Assembly: GCA_020718065.1 (NCBI GenBank)
Contig: DYDE01000016.1
Span: 1 to 45,057, forward strand
Length of the DNA: 45,057 nt
From: Marinifilum sp.
GTDB taxonomy: Bacteria > Bacteroidota > Bacteroidia > Bacteroidales > CG2-30-32-10
Direction: 5' to 3'
The position numbers were made by a program, and so were the translations under genes. Position 1 is the first letter of the stretch; each line of letters begins with the position of its first letter. Positions 32,801-41,721 of the stretch are shown here, in pieces. Under the pieces are notes generated by a model. The model saw only the letters and a list, made by a program, of their open reading frames with translations, was not told the origin of the DNA and made no database searches.

Positions 32801-34303
32801 ATGAACAACAAACTTATTATTAAAACTTTATTTATCTCATTATTAACATCTTTCTGTCTGCAGGCTTTTTCTCAAAATACTAAGAAAGATACTACTTTAA
32901 TAAAACTAAAAAATGAAATAGAATTACTGAAAAAGGATAAAGTTTTTAAACATGCTTCATGGAGTATATGTGTGATGTCTCAGAAAACAGGAAAAACAGT
33001 TGCTGAATACAATAGCGAAATGGCACTGACACCTGCTTCTACAATGAAAATTTTCACAACTGCCACAGCATTATCTGTTCTGGGAGGGAATTATAAATTT
33101 GAATCCAAATTGGAATATTCTGGCAAAATTGATTCTAATGGAACATTGCATGGAAATGTTTATATAAATGGAGGTGGAGATCCAACTATTGGTTCTGACA
33201 GGTTTAATAGCACCAATGCTGATGTTGTCTTAAATGAATGGATTGAAAAAATAAAATCAAAAGGAATAAAGAAGATTGATGGAAAAGTGATTGCTGATGC
33301 TAAAATATTTGACAACCAATTGGTTTCTCCTGAATGGACATGGGAGGATATCGGTAATTATTACGGAACCGGTGCATGTGGATTATCAATATATGAAAAT
33401 CAATATCATATTTACTTTAAAGCTGGTAACTTCACTGGGGACTCTGCTAAAATAGAAAGCATATATCCTGAAATTCCTTTTTTAGAATTGACAAACAATG
33501 TTAAAACTGGGAAATCAAATTCTGGGGATAATGTTATTATTTACGGTTCGCCATATTCAAATGGTCGCATTTTGGAAGGAACCGTTCCATTGGGTAAAAG
33601 TAACTATTCTGTTGAAGGCTCTATTCCTGATCCTTCTTTTTTCTTTGCTTATTATTTAAATAAAAAAATGTTGGAAAATGGAATTGCTATAACACAATTA
33701 CCTACAACATTAAGAATAATGAAATTAAATAAAGAGACAATTGATACTGCAAGGGTTTTGATCGCAAATTATTTTTCACCAAATCTCGAAAGTATTGTTT
33801 ATTATACAAATCTAAAGAGTGTAAATACTTTTGCTGAGCATATGCTAAAAATGATGGGTGCAAAGAAAAAAGGGGAAGGCTCATTTGATGCAGGAGCAAA
33901 AGTGGTGGGGGATTTTCTTTCTTCCAAGAAAATAGATATTGCTGGTTTTAATATGAATGACGGAAGTGGTTTATCTCCATTAGATAAAGTTACTACCAAA
34001 CAGATGGCTGGATTTCTTTTACAATTTATAAACGACCCTGCCTACGAAGCTTTTTATAATTCACTTCCTATTGCGGGAAAAAGTGGTTCTATTGCATCTC
34101 TTTTTAAGGGAACTGTCGCAGAAAATAACCTGAGAGCTAAAAGTGGTTTTTTATCAAGTGTTAGGGCTTTTGCTGGTTATGTTAAAAATAAAAGCAATGA
34201 TATGCTTTCGTTTTCAATAATTGTCAACAATTATGATTGTAAGCCACTGGAAATGAAATCAAAACTTGAAAATTTAATGTTGCTAATTGCAGAGCTTGAA
34301 TAG
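32801..34303 (+). CDS. dacB: D-Ala-D-Ala carboxypeptidase/endopeptidase, PBP4 type (S13)
   Basis: The 500-residue product has a signal peptide (to about residue 25, ending AFSQ) and acts in the periplasm on peptidoglycan cross-links. The active-site Ser80 and Lys83 are in TPASTMKIFTTATAL, the SxN motif is SVN in LKSVNTFAEHML, and the third motif is KSG in RAKSGFLSSVRAFAGY (KTG in many relatives). The GGGDPTIGSDRF loop belongs to the inserted domain of the PBP4 family. Length is right. It has no close partner gene; no clean promoter was seen. Confidence 0.93.
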   Translation: MNNKLIIKTLFISLLTSFCLQAFSQNTKKDTTLIKLKNEIELLKKDKVFKHASWSICVMSQKTGKTVAEYNSEMALTPASTMKIFTTATALSVLGGNYKFESKLEYSGKIDSNGTLHGNVYINGGGDPTIGSDRFNSTNADVVLNEWIEKIKSKGIKKIDGKVIADAKIFDNQLVSPEWTWEDIGNYYGTGACGLSIYENQYHIYFKAGNFTGDSAKIESIYPEIPFLELTNNVKTGKSNSGDNVIIYGSPYSNGRILEGTVPLGKSNYSVEGSIPDPSFFFAYYLNKKMLENGIAITQLPTTLRIMKLNKETIDTARVLIANYFSPNLESIVYYTNLKSVNTFAEHMLKMMGAKKKGEGSFDAGAKVVGDFLSSKKIDIAGFNMNDGSGLSPLDKVTTKQMAGFLLQFINDPAYEAFYNSLPIAGKSGSIASLFKGTVAENNLRAKSGFLSSVRAFAGYVKNKSNDMLSFSIIVNNYDCKPLEMKSKLENLMLLIAELE

Positions 34304-34318
34304 TAAATTAAATAATTT

Positions 34319-34470
34319 TTATTCAAAAGAAATTTGCATATCATCAATATAACCAACTTCTTTATTGGGTGACCATACAAAAACTTGAATATAGCATTTT
34401 TAGGTAGATTATTTGTAATATCTATTGACTCAGAAACTAAAGTCCAAGAGTATTTATCTTTAATAAAATC
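34319..34470 (-). pseudogene. Decayed end of a secreted-protein gene
   Basis: On the minus strand a stop-free stretch encodes DFIKDKYSWTLVSESIDI plus TNNLPKNA. After a frame change near 34396 it continues as IQVFVWSPNKEVGYIDDMQ plus ISFE and stops at 34319. This ending (W-x-P-N-K ... Y-I-D-D-x-x-I) is typical of C-terminal jelly-roll/CBM-like domains of Bacteroidota exported proteins. The rest of the gene is gone: upstream is a stop and then the hydrolase gene. Confidence 0.5.
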
Positions 34471-34504
34471 CTAAAAGAAATGAAGGTTTTTAATAAATTT
34501 TAAA

Positions 34505-35911
34505 TTATTTACTTAGTTTGCCAATAATTTCCTGATATTTAGTTAATCCTTTAAGATTATTGAGCATATTGTCTTTAAGCATACGGTCTTTATCATTAAA
34601 ACCTAAAGAAATAGCCTTTTCAAGGGCATTAAAAGCTTTGTCGGTATTGCCTTGTAATGAATTTAAGCAGGCTTCAAAATAATAATGATCGGTGTTTGTG
34701 GGATCAACTAAAGCATATATTTTAATATATTTGCTTGCATCTTCCAGTTTATTTGCATTTAAAGCGCCTGATGAATTCATATAGGCTACAAGACTTAAAT
34801 AGCTCAATGTTCGTTTCATTAAAAGTACTTCTTGAATATTACTAATGTCTATTGTTTTTTTATTAATTTTCTCCATTTCTTTGTTCCACCAAGTTGTATC
34901 TTTAGTAATCATAGCTTCAGAATACGTTTGTTGGAGTTTGTTCTCTCTAACTGCTATTTGTTCTTTCTGTTTCATTATTTTGTTTAATGCAGATGAGGCT
35001 TCTATTTCTTTAAGCATTTTCTGGTATTCTGAAATGTCCGTTAGTTGGTCAAAGAAGCTTATAATTTTTTCATACATCTGGTATTCATTGTAAATATCTT
35101 TATTTCGGTTGAAAGTTTCTAATTGTTTCTGGTAACGAAGTAGTGTATTAATCAATAATGTGTCCTTTCTTGCAATGAAGTTATCTCTTGCAGCATTAAA
35201 TTCCATCCATATAAATGCTTCTGATAGAATAGACTTAGTAGGCCATTCGTGTTTTCCATTAAATACTTCGATATAATGTTTGAACCCCATATTTGTTAAA
35301 TCTTTATCGAGTTGGTTCATTTCCGACATATTGAAATCGGCATTGCCAACAAAACCAAGATATGAAAATTTGTTTTCAATTGGTTTGTTCATGCCTGGAA
35401 AACCTGCACCACAACCAATAACACCATTTATTCCACCCTTAGTTATTGCAACTAAACTGGCTACCCTAGAACCACCAGAAAATCCCATTGTATATATCCG
35501 ACGTTTGTCGATATTAAATTTTAAAAAGATATCATCAAAAAGAATATCAATCATTTTGCTGTTAGTTTGCCAATCTAATCCATTTTTTGAGAAATCGGAA
35601 CCAACAACAATATATCCGAATCTTTCTGCATCATCTTTAATTAGATCTACAGGTAATTTTCCATTTCCATGTGGGTCGAAAGCAAATATAACAGCTGTGT
35701 TTTTATCAGCATCGTAATTTGATGGCACATAAATGCAATATTTAACTGTTGCATCTTTAATACAAGTTAAGTTTGTATTTACTTTGCCATAGGTAATTTT
35801 AATTGTATCATTATTACCATTGTTTTTCTTACGAGAATGTTTTGAATTGCAAGAAAAACAAATAACAGGAACAATTAAAAAAAGAAATAAATATTTGATG
35901 CGATTTTTCAT
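34505..35911 (-). CDS. Lipoprotein alpha/beta hydrolase with C-terminal TPR
   Basis: The 468-residue product has a lipoprotein signal (VPVICFSC, Cys21). Residues 50-235 form an alpha/beta-hydrolase of the feruloyl-esterase/PHB-depolymerase type: VIFAFDPHGNGK (oxyanion region), nucleophile Ser145 in MGFSGGSRVASL, and a late GKHEWP with the likely catalytic His. Residues 250-400 are helical, and the end (about 395-460) looks like TPR repeats (HYYFEACLNSLQGNTDKAF). Such proteins may be esterases at the cell surface or periplasm; substrate unknown. A perfect promoter lies upstream (35968-35998). Confidence 0.82.
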   Translation of the reverse strand: MKNRIKYLFLFLIVPVICFSCNSKHSRKKNNGNNDTIKITYGKVNTNLTCIKDATVKYCIYVPSNYDADKNTAVIFAFDPHGNGKLPVDLIKDDAERFGYIVVGSDFSKNGLDWQTNSKMIDILFDDIFLKFNIDKRRIYTMGFSGGSRVASLVAITKGGINGVIGCGAGFPGMNKPIENKFSYLGFVGNADFNMSEMNQLDKDLTNMGFKHYIEVFNGKHEWPTKSILSEAFIWMEFNAARDNFIARKDTLLINTLLRYQKQLETFNRNKDIYNEYQMYEKIISFFDQLTDISEYQKMLKEIEASSALNKIMKQKEQIAVRENKLQQTYSEAMITKDTTWWNKEMEKINKKTIDISNIQEVLLMKRTLSYLSLVAYMNSSGALNANKLEDASKYIKIYALVDPTNTDHYYFEACLNSLQGNTDKAFNALEKAISLGFNDKDRMLKDNMLNNLKGLTKYQEIIGKLSK

Positions 35912-35967
35912 TGGTTTTGTGTTAATTATAAAAAAAAAGAGAGATTCACACTTTAAATGAATACATA

Positions 35968-35998
35968 CAAAAATAATTTATTTACAGTTTTTTTCAAA
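35968..35998 (-). promoter_or_regulatory. Bacteroidota-type promoter for the lipoprotein hydrolase
   Basis: On the minus strand TTTG (35995-35998), 19 bp, then TATTTTTG (35968-35975). Transcription would start near 35960, with a leader of about 50 nt. Confidence 0.7.
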
Positions 35999-36154
35999 CT
36001 TATTTTAATTTTTATCTTTAAATCAATAGCTGGTATAAAAAACAGGGGAAAATACTCATAAAAAAGAGCAGCATTATGGTTACTTTTGTATTTAATTTTC
36101 GTATTAATAAATGTTAAGCAATATTTATTATCTCTTAATAATTATTGTGATAAA

Positions 36155-36958
36155 ATGAAAAAAAGAATTACTTTAGATTCAAAACTTAAATCTTATATAG
36201 CATTAGCAATGGGGGTATTGGGTGTTGGAGACATGAATGCTCAGATTATATATAAGGATCCTCCTGACAAGACTATTTCTGAAAATAATGATACTGTTAG
36301 AATTAAGTTTGACAATGATGCTACAATAGATTTTATTATTAGGAAAAATGTTTTTCCAACCAGTCAAACTATATCTTTGATACCAAATTCTGGTAATTCA
36401 AATATTGGAACTTCAATTTATATCGCTGCAATGGGGTTGAATGAACCAATTACTTTAGGTAATTCGCATTGGGTCAATAATTCGGTGGGTTATTTGGCAG
36501 GTTCTTATTCTGGAAGTTATTGGGGAAACTTTGGTGATAGTCTTGATCACTATATTGGATGCAAGTTTAAAATAGGGAGTAACAATCATCTTGGATGGAT
36601 TAGGGTTGGCGATATTCCTCCTAATGCATCTTCTTGTACAGTTAAAGATTGGGCATATAACACAACATCTGGTGATCCGATAAATGCCGGACAAACAACC
36701 ATTGTTGGAATTGATAAGAATAAAGTTGATGAAATTATTAAGATATCTAATTTCAACAATCGATTAATTATAAATAACCCTAATATTTCTAATAAAGGTG
36801 TTATTACAATAAGTAATATTCTTGGACAGCAAATGAAAAACGTTCCTGTTTCTGATAAAAAGATGACAATAGATTTAAGCAGTTTTACTCCTGGTATTTA
36901 TCTTCTCTCTATCTGTAATGGAAAAAACACTGTTACCCGAAAGTTTAGTGTGAAGTAA
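36155..36958 (+). CDS. Secreted protein with T9SS type A sorting domain
   Basis: The 267-residue product starts at the internal ATG 36155 (MKKRITLDSKLKSYIALAMG), giving a signal-like N-terminus ending DMNAQ. A start at 36086 would add 23 residues before it. The middle (about 30-185) is a beta-rich domain with SHWVNNSVGYLAGSY and KFKIGSNNHLGWIRVGDI, common in Bacteroidota surface proteins of unknown role. The last 75 residues carry the T9SS domain (ISNFNNRLIINNPNIS, GVITISNILGQQM, PGIYLLSI). A TACTTTTG -7-like box lies at 36081-36088. Confidence 0.8.
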   Translation: MKKRITLDSKLKSYIALAMGVLGVGDMNAQIIYKDPPDKTISENNDTVRIKFDNDATIDFIIRKNVFPTSQTISLIPNSGNSNIGTSIYIAAMGLNEPITLGNSHWVNNSVGYLAGSYSGSYWGNFGDSLDHYIGCKFKIGSNNHLGWIRVGDIPPNASSCTVKDWAYNTTSGDPINAGQTTIVGIDKNKVDEIIKISNFNNRLIINNPNISNKGVITISNILGQQMKNVPVSDKKMTIDLSSFTPGIYLLSICNGKNTVTRKFSVK

Positions 36959-36989
36959 TAATTCTATAATAAAACAATAATAAAGCCTA

Positions 36990-38126
36990 TTAAGTATTGT
37001 ACAAAGTGTTGTGATACAAATTGATCATTTGTTCGCTTAGTTTTGCTGGTGAGAATTTGTTAATTGCATATTGATAACCTTTTTCTATCATTGTATTTCT
37101 GAATTTTTCGTCAATCAATATTTTTGTAATTGCTAATGCTAATTCTTCTGCATTATTCGGATTAATATATAAGGAATCAGGACCACCAGCTTCTGGTAGT
37201 GAGGAAGTGTTTGAAGTTATAACAGGTGTTTTGCTTAATAAACATTCAACTACAGGCAATCCAAATCCTTCGTATAAGGATGGGTAGATAAAAGCCTTTG
37301 CATTTTGATAAAGCGTTTTGAGGTGATTGTTGTTTTCAAAGTAATTTGTCCAAATAATCAGTTTTTCCAGTCCTTTGGTTTTTATCAGATCTTTTGTTTC
37401 GATCATATATTCATTGCCTTTTCCTATAACTACCAGCGGTATTCTTAAATCTTCAGGCAAATGTTCGTATGAGTTGATAATGGTTTTTAGGTTTTTACGT
37501 CTTTCTATAGAACCTACATATAAAAGATATTCATTTGGAATGCCATATTGCTGAAGTATAGGTTTGGCATCTTTAGATTCGTCTATTTCATAATATATCG
37601 GATTGCATGCCTGGTATATTACTTCTATTTTATCTGGTTCTATTTTGTAAAGTTTTATAATATCGTTTTTTGTGCTTTCGCTAATAGCAATTATTTTATC
37701 GGCATTTTTGCAACTATTTCTGAACTTTAAATCATACATTTTTCTATCAAAGTATGGATAAGTTTCGGGATATACTTTGAATATCAAATCGTGAATGCTT
37801 ACTATGCTTTTTATGTCTGACTTGTTTATATTAAAAGGAAGTTCATTGCTCAAACCATGATACAATTCAATTTTATCTTTTTGCAATTGCTTAACAATGG
37901 AATAACTTCTCCATAAAGATTTGTTGATTGAGCCTGATTGATATGTTCTATAATTTATATCGTTTATAAAAGGAGCAGTATCAGTGTTGTTAGTTATTTT
38001 AGGAGTATATAAATGATATTCATTATCGGAATAATACTTTGTAAGGTTCTTTAATAATGTTCTGCTATAGTTTCCTAATCCGGTGAAGTTGCAAAAAAGC
38101 CTTTTTGAGTCGAAACCTATTTTCAT
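36990..38126 (-). CDS. Family 4 glycosyltransferase (GT-B)
   Basis: The 378-residue product has the GT4 retaining-transferase layout. The N-terminal domain has GLGNYSRTLLKNL and a Gly-rich loop. The C-terminal donor domain has LLYVGSIERRKNLKTII and the E-x7-E motif in YEGFGLPVVECLLSKTPVITS, followed by SLPEAGG. It transfers a sugar from a nucleotide sugar to a growing surface polysaccharide or glycolipid; the acceptor cannot be told. It is a lone gene, convergent with the T9SS gene (31-bp gap), with a -7 box upstream at 38199-38206. Confidence 0.92.
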   Translation of the reverse strand: MKIGFDSKRLFCNFTGLGNYSRTLLKNLTKYYSDNEYHLYTPKITNNTDTAPFINDINYRTYQSGSINKSLWRSYSIVKQLQKDKIELYHGLSNELPFNINKSDIKSIVSIHDLIFKVYPETYPYFDRKMYDLKFRNSCKNADKIIAISESTKNDIIKLYKIEPDKIEVIYQACNPIYYEIDESKDAKPILQQYGIPNEYLLYVGSIERRKNLKTIINSYEHLPEDLRIPLVVIGKGNEYMIETKDLIKTKGLEKLIIWTNYFENNNHLKTLYQNAKAFIYPSLYEGFGLPVVECLLSKTPVITSNTSSLPEAGGPDSLYINPNNAEELALAITKILIDEKFRNTMIEKGYQYAINKFSPAKLSEQMINLYHNTLYNT

Positions 38127-38198
38127 TTTATATAATACTATTTAATTTACTTTATTAAAGAAAATGGATAATTGCCTGCGACTTGGATTTATTTGTTA

Positions 38199-38206
38199 CA
38201 AAAGTA
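38199..38206 (-). promoter_or_regulatory. -7 box upstream of the GT4 gene
   Basis: TACTTTTG on the minus strand matches TAnnTTTG exactly, 72 bp before the start codon; no -33 box found. Confidence 0.4.
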
Positions 38207-38224
38207 AATATTTTTTTCTTATTC

Positions 38225-38308
38225 CTTACTTTTCGTATATGGGAACTTACATTTTGATCATGGTGAGTTACTTTTTGATCATGGTTAATAACTTTTCGAT
38301 CATAGGGA
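38225..38308. repeat. Four tandem 21-bp units
   Basis: Units begin at 38225, 38246, 38267 and 38288 and share the core TTAC-TTTTGATCATGG with drift. The TGATCA core is palindromic. They lie in non-coding DNA between divergent GT4 and malQ genes and could bind a regulator several times. Confidence 0.75.
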
Positions 38309-38480
38309 AGTTCCATTTAAAAATCAGTAATAACTCTTTGATAATAAAAATCAGATTGTATAAGAAAGATTGGAATTTACAGGAAAGAATCTGGTTACAA
38401 AAAAATAATCTAACATTTTAAACGTGGACATTTGACAGAAATGCTGGTTGAGATGGAGAGGGATTAAGAAAGGAGATGCA

Positions 38481-38506
38481 GCCACTCTGGCTTCCGCCAG
38501 AGTGGC
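38481..38506. other. Perfect GC-rich hairpin (first of a pair)
   Basis: GCCACTCTGGC (38481-38491) and GCCAGAGTGGC (38496-38506) form an 11-bp perfect stem with a 4-base loop, TTCC. G+C is far above the surroundings. No T-run follows, so it is not a standard terminator. Confidence 0.8.
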
Positions 38507-38513
38507 TGGAGAA

Positions 38514-38563
38514 ACTCACCATAGAAGGCATATAGCGTTATTCTTCGTTCTTCTATGGTGAGT
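38514..38563. other. Perfect 14-bp hairpin (second of a pair)
   Basis: ACTCACCATAGAAG (38514-38527) and CTTCTATGGTGAGT (38550-38563) pair perfectly around a 22-base loop, just 7 bp after the first hairpin. The pair resembles repeated palindromic (REP/BIME-like) units or a small structured RNA. Confidence 0.75.
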
Positions 38564-38589
38564 GATTATTAAATTCTAAATTATATTTG

Positions 38590-38619
38590 TTTGTATTTCA
38601 ATGATTATTTTTATTTTTG
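38590..38619 (+). promoter_or_regulatory. malQ promoter
   Basis: TTTG (38590-38593), 18 bp, then TATTTTTG (38612-38619). The start site would be near 38627, leaving a very short leader of under 20 nt. Confidence 0.65.
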
Positions 38620-38644
38620 ACTTAAATTTCTCATTTAAAACCAA

Positions 38645-40132
38645 ATGAAATTCGAAAGAAGCAGTGGTATTCTCCTTCATCCTACTTCCCTTCCCGGGAA
38701 ATATGGCATTGGAACTATAGGAAAAGAAGCCTATTTTTTTGTAAATTTTCTAAAAGCTACCAAACAAAAGCTTTGGCAAATATTACCAATTGGTCCCAGC
38801 GGAATGGGTAATTGTCCTTATCAGAACATATCTGCCTTTGCAGGAAATCCATTGCTTATCGACCTCGAACTATTGATGGAGGAAGGTTTATTAAATGAAA
38901 CAGACTTTGAAACAGATTATCTTTTTAGTGATTTAGAAGCTGAATTTGATAAAGCAGCAGCTTTTAAATATCCCTTATTAAAAAAAGCATATAAAACATT
39001 CTTTTCGCAAAGCGACAATCCGAAAATTGAAGCCTACAAGCTCTTCTGTTCAAAAAACAAAGAATGGCTCAAAGATTTTAGTCTTTATATGGCGATAAAA
39101 GAACATTTTGATCAGAAACCCTGGTTCGAATGGGAAGAAACATTAAGAAACCGTTCTTCAAAAGTACTAAAAGACTATAGTATTCTTTTAAAAGATGAAA
39201 TACAATACCATCGCTTTGTACAGTACTTATTTTACTCACAGTGGAACAAGTTAAAAGCGTATGCCAACAAAGCAAATGTGCAGATAATCGGAGACATTCC
39301 CATATTTGTTGCACATGATAGTGCAGATGTATGGGCAAATCCTGAGCTGTTTCAACTTGATAAAAACAACAACCCCTTATGCATTTCGGGTGTGCCACCC
39401 GATTTTTTTAGTAAAACTGGTCAGTTGTGGGGCAATCCATTGTACGACTGGCAAAATTCGAGGAAAAAACTATATAAATGGTGGGTAAAAAGATTTAACC
39501 ATCTCTATAAAATGGTTGATATTGTGCGCATCGATCATTTCATAGGCTTTGTAAGGTACTGGAAAGTACCATTTGGTGAACAAACTGCAATTAACGGAAA
39601 GTGGGAAAAGGGACCCGGAATAGATTTTTTTAAACATGTAAGGAAAAAGTCAGGAAGTTATCCTATAATTGTTGAAGATTTGGGTGCAACTACAAAAGAA
39701 GTATTTAAATTGAGAGATCAATTGGGTTTTCCGGGAATGAAAATACTTCAATTTGCATTTGGCAGCGATGGCGGAAATGGGTTTTTGCCACATCTTTATA
39801 TTCCAAACTCAGTGGTTTATACCGGTACACACGATAATGATACACTTATAGGGTGGCACAAAACATTGAACAGAAATGAACGAAAGTTTATTAAAAATTA
39901 TATTGATTGCAAAGAAACTAACATTAACTGGGATATGATCAGGCTTGCGTGGTCATCGGTAGCCGTGTTTGCAATTACTCCTTTGCAAGATGTACTCTCT
40001 TTGGGTAGTGAAGCTCGCATGAATACTCCAGGAACCAATTTAAATAACTGGAAATGGAGATACGAATCAAACCAAATTACCAGAAATATTAAGTTCGATC
40101 TAAAAAAAATCACTAAGCTTTACGCAAGATAG
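38645..40132 (+). CDS. malQ: 4-alpha-glucanotransferase (amylomaltase, GH77)
   Basis: The 495-residue product has the GH77 start RSSGILLHPTSLPGKYGIG, the nucleophile Asp297 in VRIDHFIGF, the acid/base Glu344 in IIVEDLGATT, and the third carboxylate in YTGTHDNDTLIGW. It moves maltodextrin segments between glucans in the cytoplasm, in starch or glycogen breakdown. It is the compact amylomaltase type, full length, without the N-terminal CBM of larger forms. It stands alone with its own promoter; no other glycogen or maltose genes are in the window. Confidence 0.96.
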   Translation: MKFERSSGILLHPTSLPGKYGIGTIGKEAYFFVNFLKATKQKLWQILPIGPSGMGNCPYQNISAFAGNPLLIDLELLMEEGLLNETDFETDYLFSDLEAEFDKAAAFKYPLLKKAYKTFFSQSDNPKIEAYKLFCSKNKEWLKDFSLYMAIKEHFDQKPWFEWEETLRNRSSKVLKDYSILLKDEIQYHRFVQYLFYSQWNKLKAYANKANVQIIGDIPIFVAHDSADVWANPELFQLDKNNNPLCISGVPPDFFSKTGQLWGNPLYDWQNSRKKLYKWWVKRFNHLYKMVDIVRIDHFIGFVRYWKVPFGEQTAINGKWEKGPGIDFFKHVRKKSGSYPIIVEDLGATTKEVFKLRDQLGFPGMKILQFAFGSDGGNGFLPHLYIPNSVVYTGTHDNDTLIGWHKTLNRNERKFIKNYIDCKETNINWDMIRLAWSSVAVFAITPLQDVLSLGSEARMNTPGTNLNNWKWRYESNQITRNIKFDLKKITKLYAR

Positions 40133-40222
40133 GTTTCCGAATTATTAAAAAATTGATACTTGTTTTAATATTAATGATGGTAGTTGAAACAATTCATATC
40201 TAGTTATTTAGTTTAAAATTTG

Positions 40223-40230
40223 TATATTTG
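40223..40230 (+). promoter_or_regulatory. -7 box upstream of the DUF4349-like gene
   Basis: TATATTTG matches TAnnTTTG exactly, 44 bp before the ATG at 40275; no clear -33 box. Confidence 0.45.
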
Positions 40231-40274
40231 ATTTTATAAACATTGCAATACAATTAACAAAATTCTTAGAAGTT

Positions 40275-41309
40275 ATGAAAAATATTTTCCTTAAACTAAC
40301 TGTATTAATAATACTTATAAATTGTTTTTCATTCAAAACATATTCTCAAAATGAGGATAAATATGTTATAAATCTGAAAACCACCATTTATACTTCATTT
40401 ATGCAAACAGCCAGTATGAAGATGAAAGAAATATTGAGCAATACATCCATTCAGATCATTTCGCAATCAGAATCGACAACAAAACTATACTACGAATTTT
40501 ATATAAATGAGGAAGGTTTCAAGCAAATGGATTCGCTTTTACCAAAAATAGGCTATATTTCAGAAAAGAACATTACCACCACCAACAACAATGATAGAAT
40601 ATCAAAGATAAATCTTGAAATAGAATACCTGCAAAAGAAAAAAGAAGCATATGACAAAGAAATACAAAGCATGACAGAGAAGAACGACCGCTATTTTAAT
40701 TATTGGAACGAAATAAGAACCATAGAAAAAGACATATTTGACCTGAAAACCGAATTAAGTAGCTTCGAAAAAGACAAAAAGTATGCAGTAACTTTATCAA
40801 TTTATGACGAAATGCACGATTATACCGATACAAAAGTCAGTTGGGTGAATATGCCTGGTGTTGCCTTCGATTTTCTTGTTATAGAATCACCAAAGTCATC
40901 TATTTCAGCAAAACAATATATGGGATATGGCATTAAATACCTTTTTACCAGAGGCAAAAGTTATGCAAATATTGGAGCATTAAAAGAATATTCCAGCGAA
41001 ATTCCCGACACTACGCGATTCAAAGAATTGTTTTATATTGGTTTCGGACAAGATTATTATTCAAAACACTTTGGAAGAGGAAAAAACAAATGGATGAACC
41101 TTTATACAGGTTATAATGTTGGAGGTTTTTTTGCTACAGGTGACACAAAAAAGAAATCTATCATATACCTCACGCCCTATCTTGGAGTAGAATTATTTAA
41201 AAACCAATATATTCTTATTGATAACAGGGTAGGATATTTTGTACCCTTTGCAGAAAACAGAAATCTAAGAGGAATCTCTTATAGTTTTTCTTTTAATTTT
41301 GTATTTTAG
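40275..41309 (+). CDS. Exported coiled-coil protein with C-terminal beta-barrel-like part
   Basis: The 344-residue product has a signal peptide (to about residue 25, ending TYSQ). Residues 30-105 resemble the N-terminal part of DUF4349 proteins: a beta-alpha sub-domain, then YISEKNITTTNNNDRISKIN. Residues 110-165 are a coiled coil (EIEYLQKKKEAYDKEIQSM). From about 195 the sequence alternates polar and aromatic residues (YMGYGIKYLFTRGKSYANIG, LYTGYNVGGFF) and ends SFSFNFVF, as in outer-membrane barrels. So it may be a periplasmic sensor-like head on a small barrel. I know no family with this layout. Confidence 0.75.
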   Translation: MKNIFLKLTVLIILINCFSFKTYSQNEDKYVINLKTTIYTSFMQTASMKMKEILSNTSIQIISQSESTTKLYYEFYINEEGFKQMDSLLPKIGYISEKNITTTNNNDRISKINLEIEYLQKKKEAYDKEIQSMTEKNDRYFNYWNEIRTIEKDIFDLKTELSSFEKDKKYAVTLSIYDEMHDYTDTKVSWVNMPGVAFDFLVIESPKSSISAKQYMGYGIKYLFTRGKSYANIGALKEYSSEIPDTTRFKELFYIGFGQDYYSKHFGRGKNKWMNLYTGYNVGGFFATGDTKKKSIIYLTPYLGVELFKNQYILIDNRVGYFVPFAENRNLRGISYSFSFNFVF

Positions 41310-41395
41310 TGTTATGTTAATTATTATAGTTATACTAAAATTGCTTATAACTTACGATTCTTCATTGTAAACTCAATATTGTACATCTAATTTGA

Positions 41396-41571
41396 TTATG
41401 CCTTAATAAAAGGATCATTGAAAGATTGATTGGGTTCCAGATACAGCATTTCATTAAAAAACTCCTATACAAATTGGATAATTATAAAGTTAAACGCAAA
41501 ATAAAATCCCCCTTTTTCTCATTATAGTCGATAACATCTTTTATTGGCACTTTAAATGTTTGTGCAAACTT
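41396..41571 (-). pseudogene. Two short decayed coding fragments
   Basis: Minus-strand fragment 41571-41482 reads KFAQTFKVPIKDVIDYNEKK and on to a stop. It resembles the end of an XRE-type helix-turn-helix protein (AxxFxVPIKDV). Fragment 41464-41396 reads EFFNEMLYLEPNQSFNDPFI plus KA and a stop, in another frame. Each is preceded by a stop. They look like debris of one or two dead genes; identity uncertain. Confidence 0.25.
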
Positions 41572-41690
41572 CTAACTAAAATAAATATTCTTTAGGTCTG
41601 ATTAAATAATAAGCGCAATAAATGATTAAACGACAAATTCAACAAAAACAAAAATCAACACACAAGACTTTACCAAGCTAAAATATATAA

Positions 41691-41721
41691 TTTGATAATA
41701 CCCTTTATTTTTGTAATTTTG
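41691..41721 (+). promoter_or_regulatory. Promoter of the phosphatase-nitrilase unit
   Basis: TTTG (41691-41694), 19 bp, then TAATTTTG (41714-41721), a perfect match to the Bacteroidota consensus. The leader would be about 75 nt. Confidence 0.75.

Larger units (their letters stand above)
38127..38644. other. 518-bp gap with tandem repeat and two hairpins
   Basis: It holds the likely GT4 promoter region (-7 box TACTTTTG, minus strand, 38199-38206), a four-unit 21-bp tandem repeat (38225-38308), two perfect hairpins (38481-38563) and the malQ promoter (38590-38619). An 85-codon open frame over the repeat is rejected as a gene. Confidence 0.7.

Noticed and set aside
38225-38308. CRISPR array
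   Set aside because: Units are directly adjacent with no unique spacers, and no cas genes are present. The same applies to 14204-14285.
38164-38421. Open frame of 85 codons upstream of malQ
   Set aside because: It exists because the 21-bp repeat is a multiple of three. The product is a low-complexity hydrophobic string with no start signal or family resemblance.
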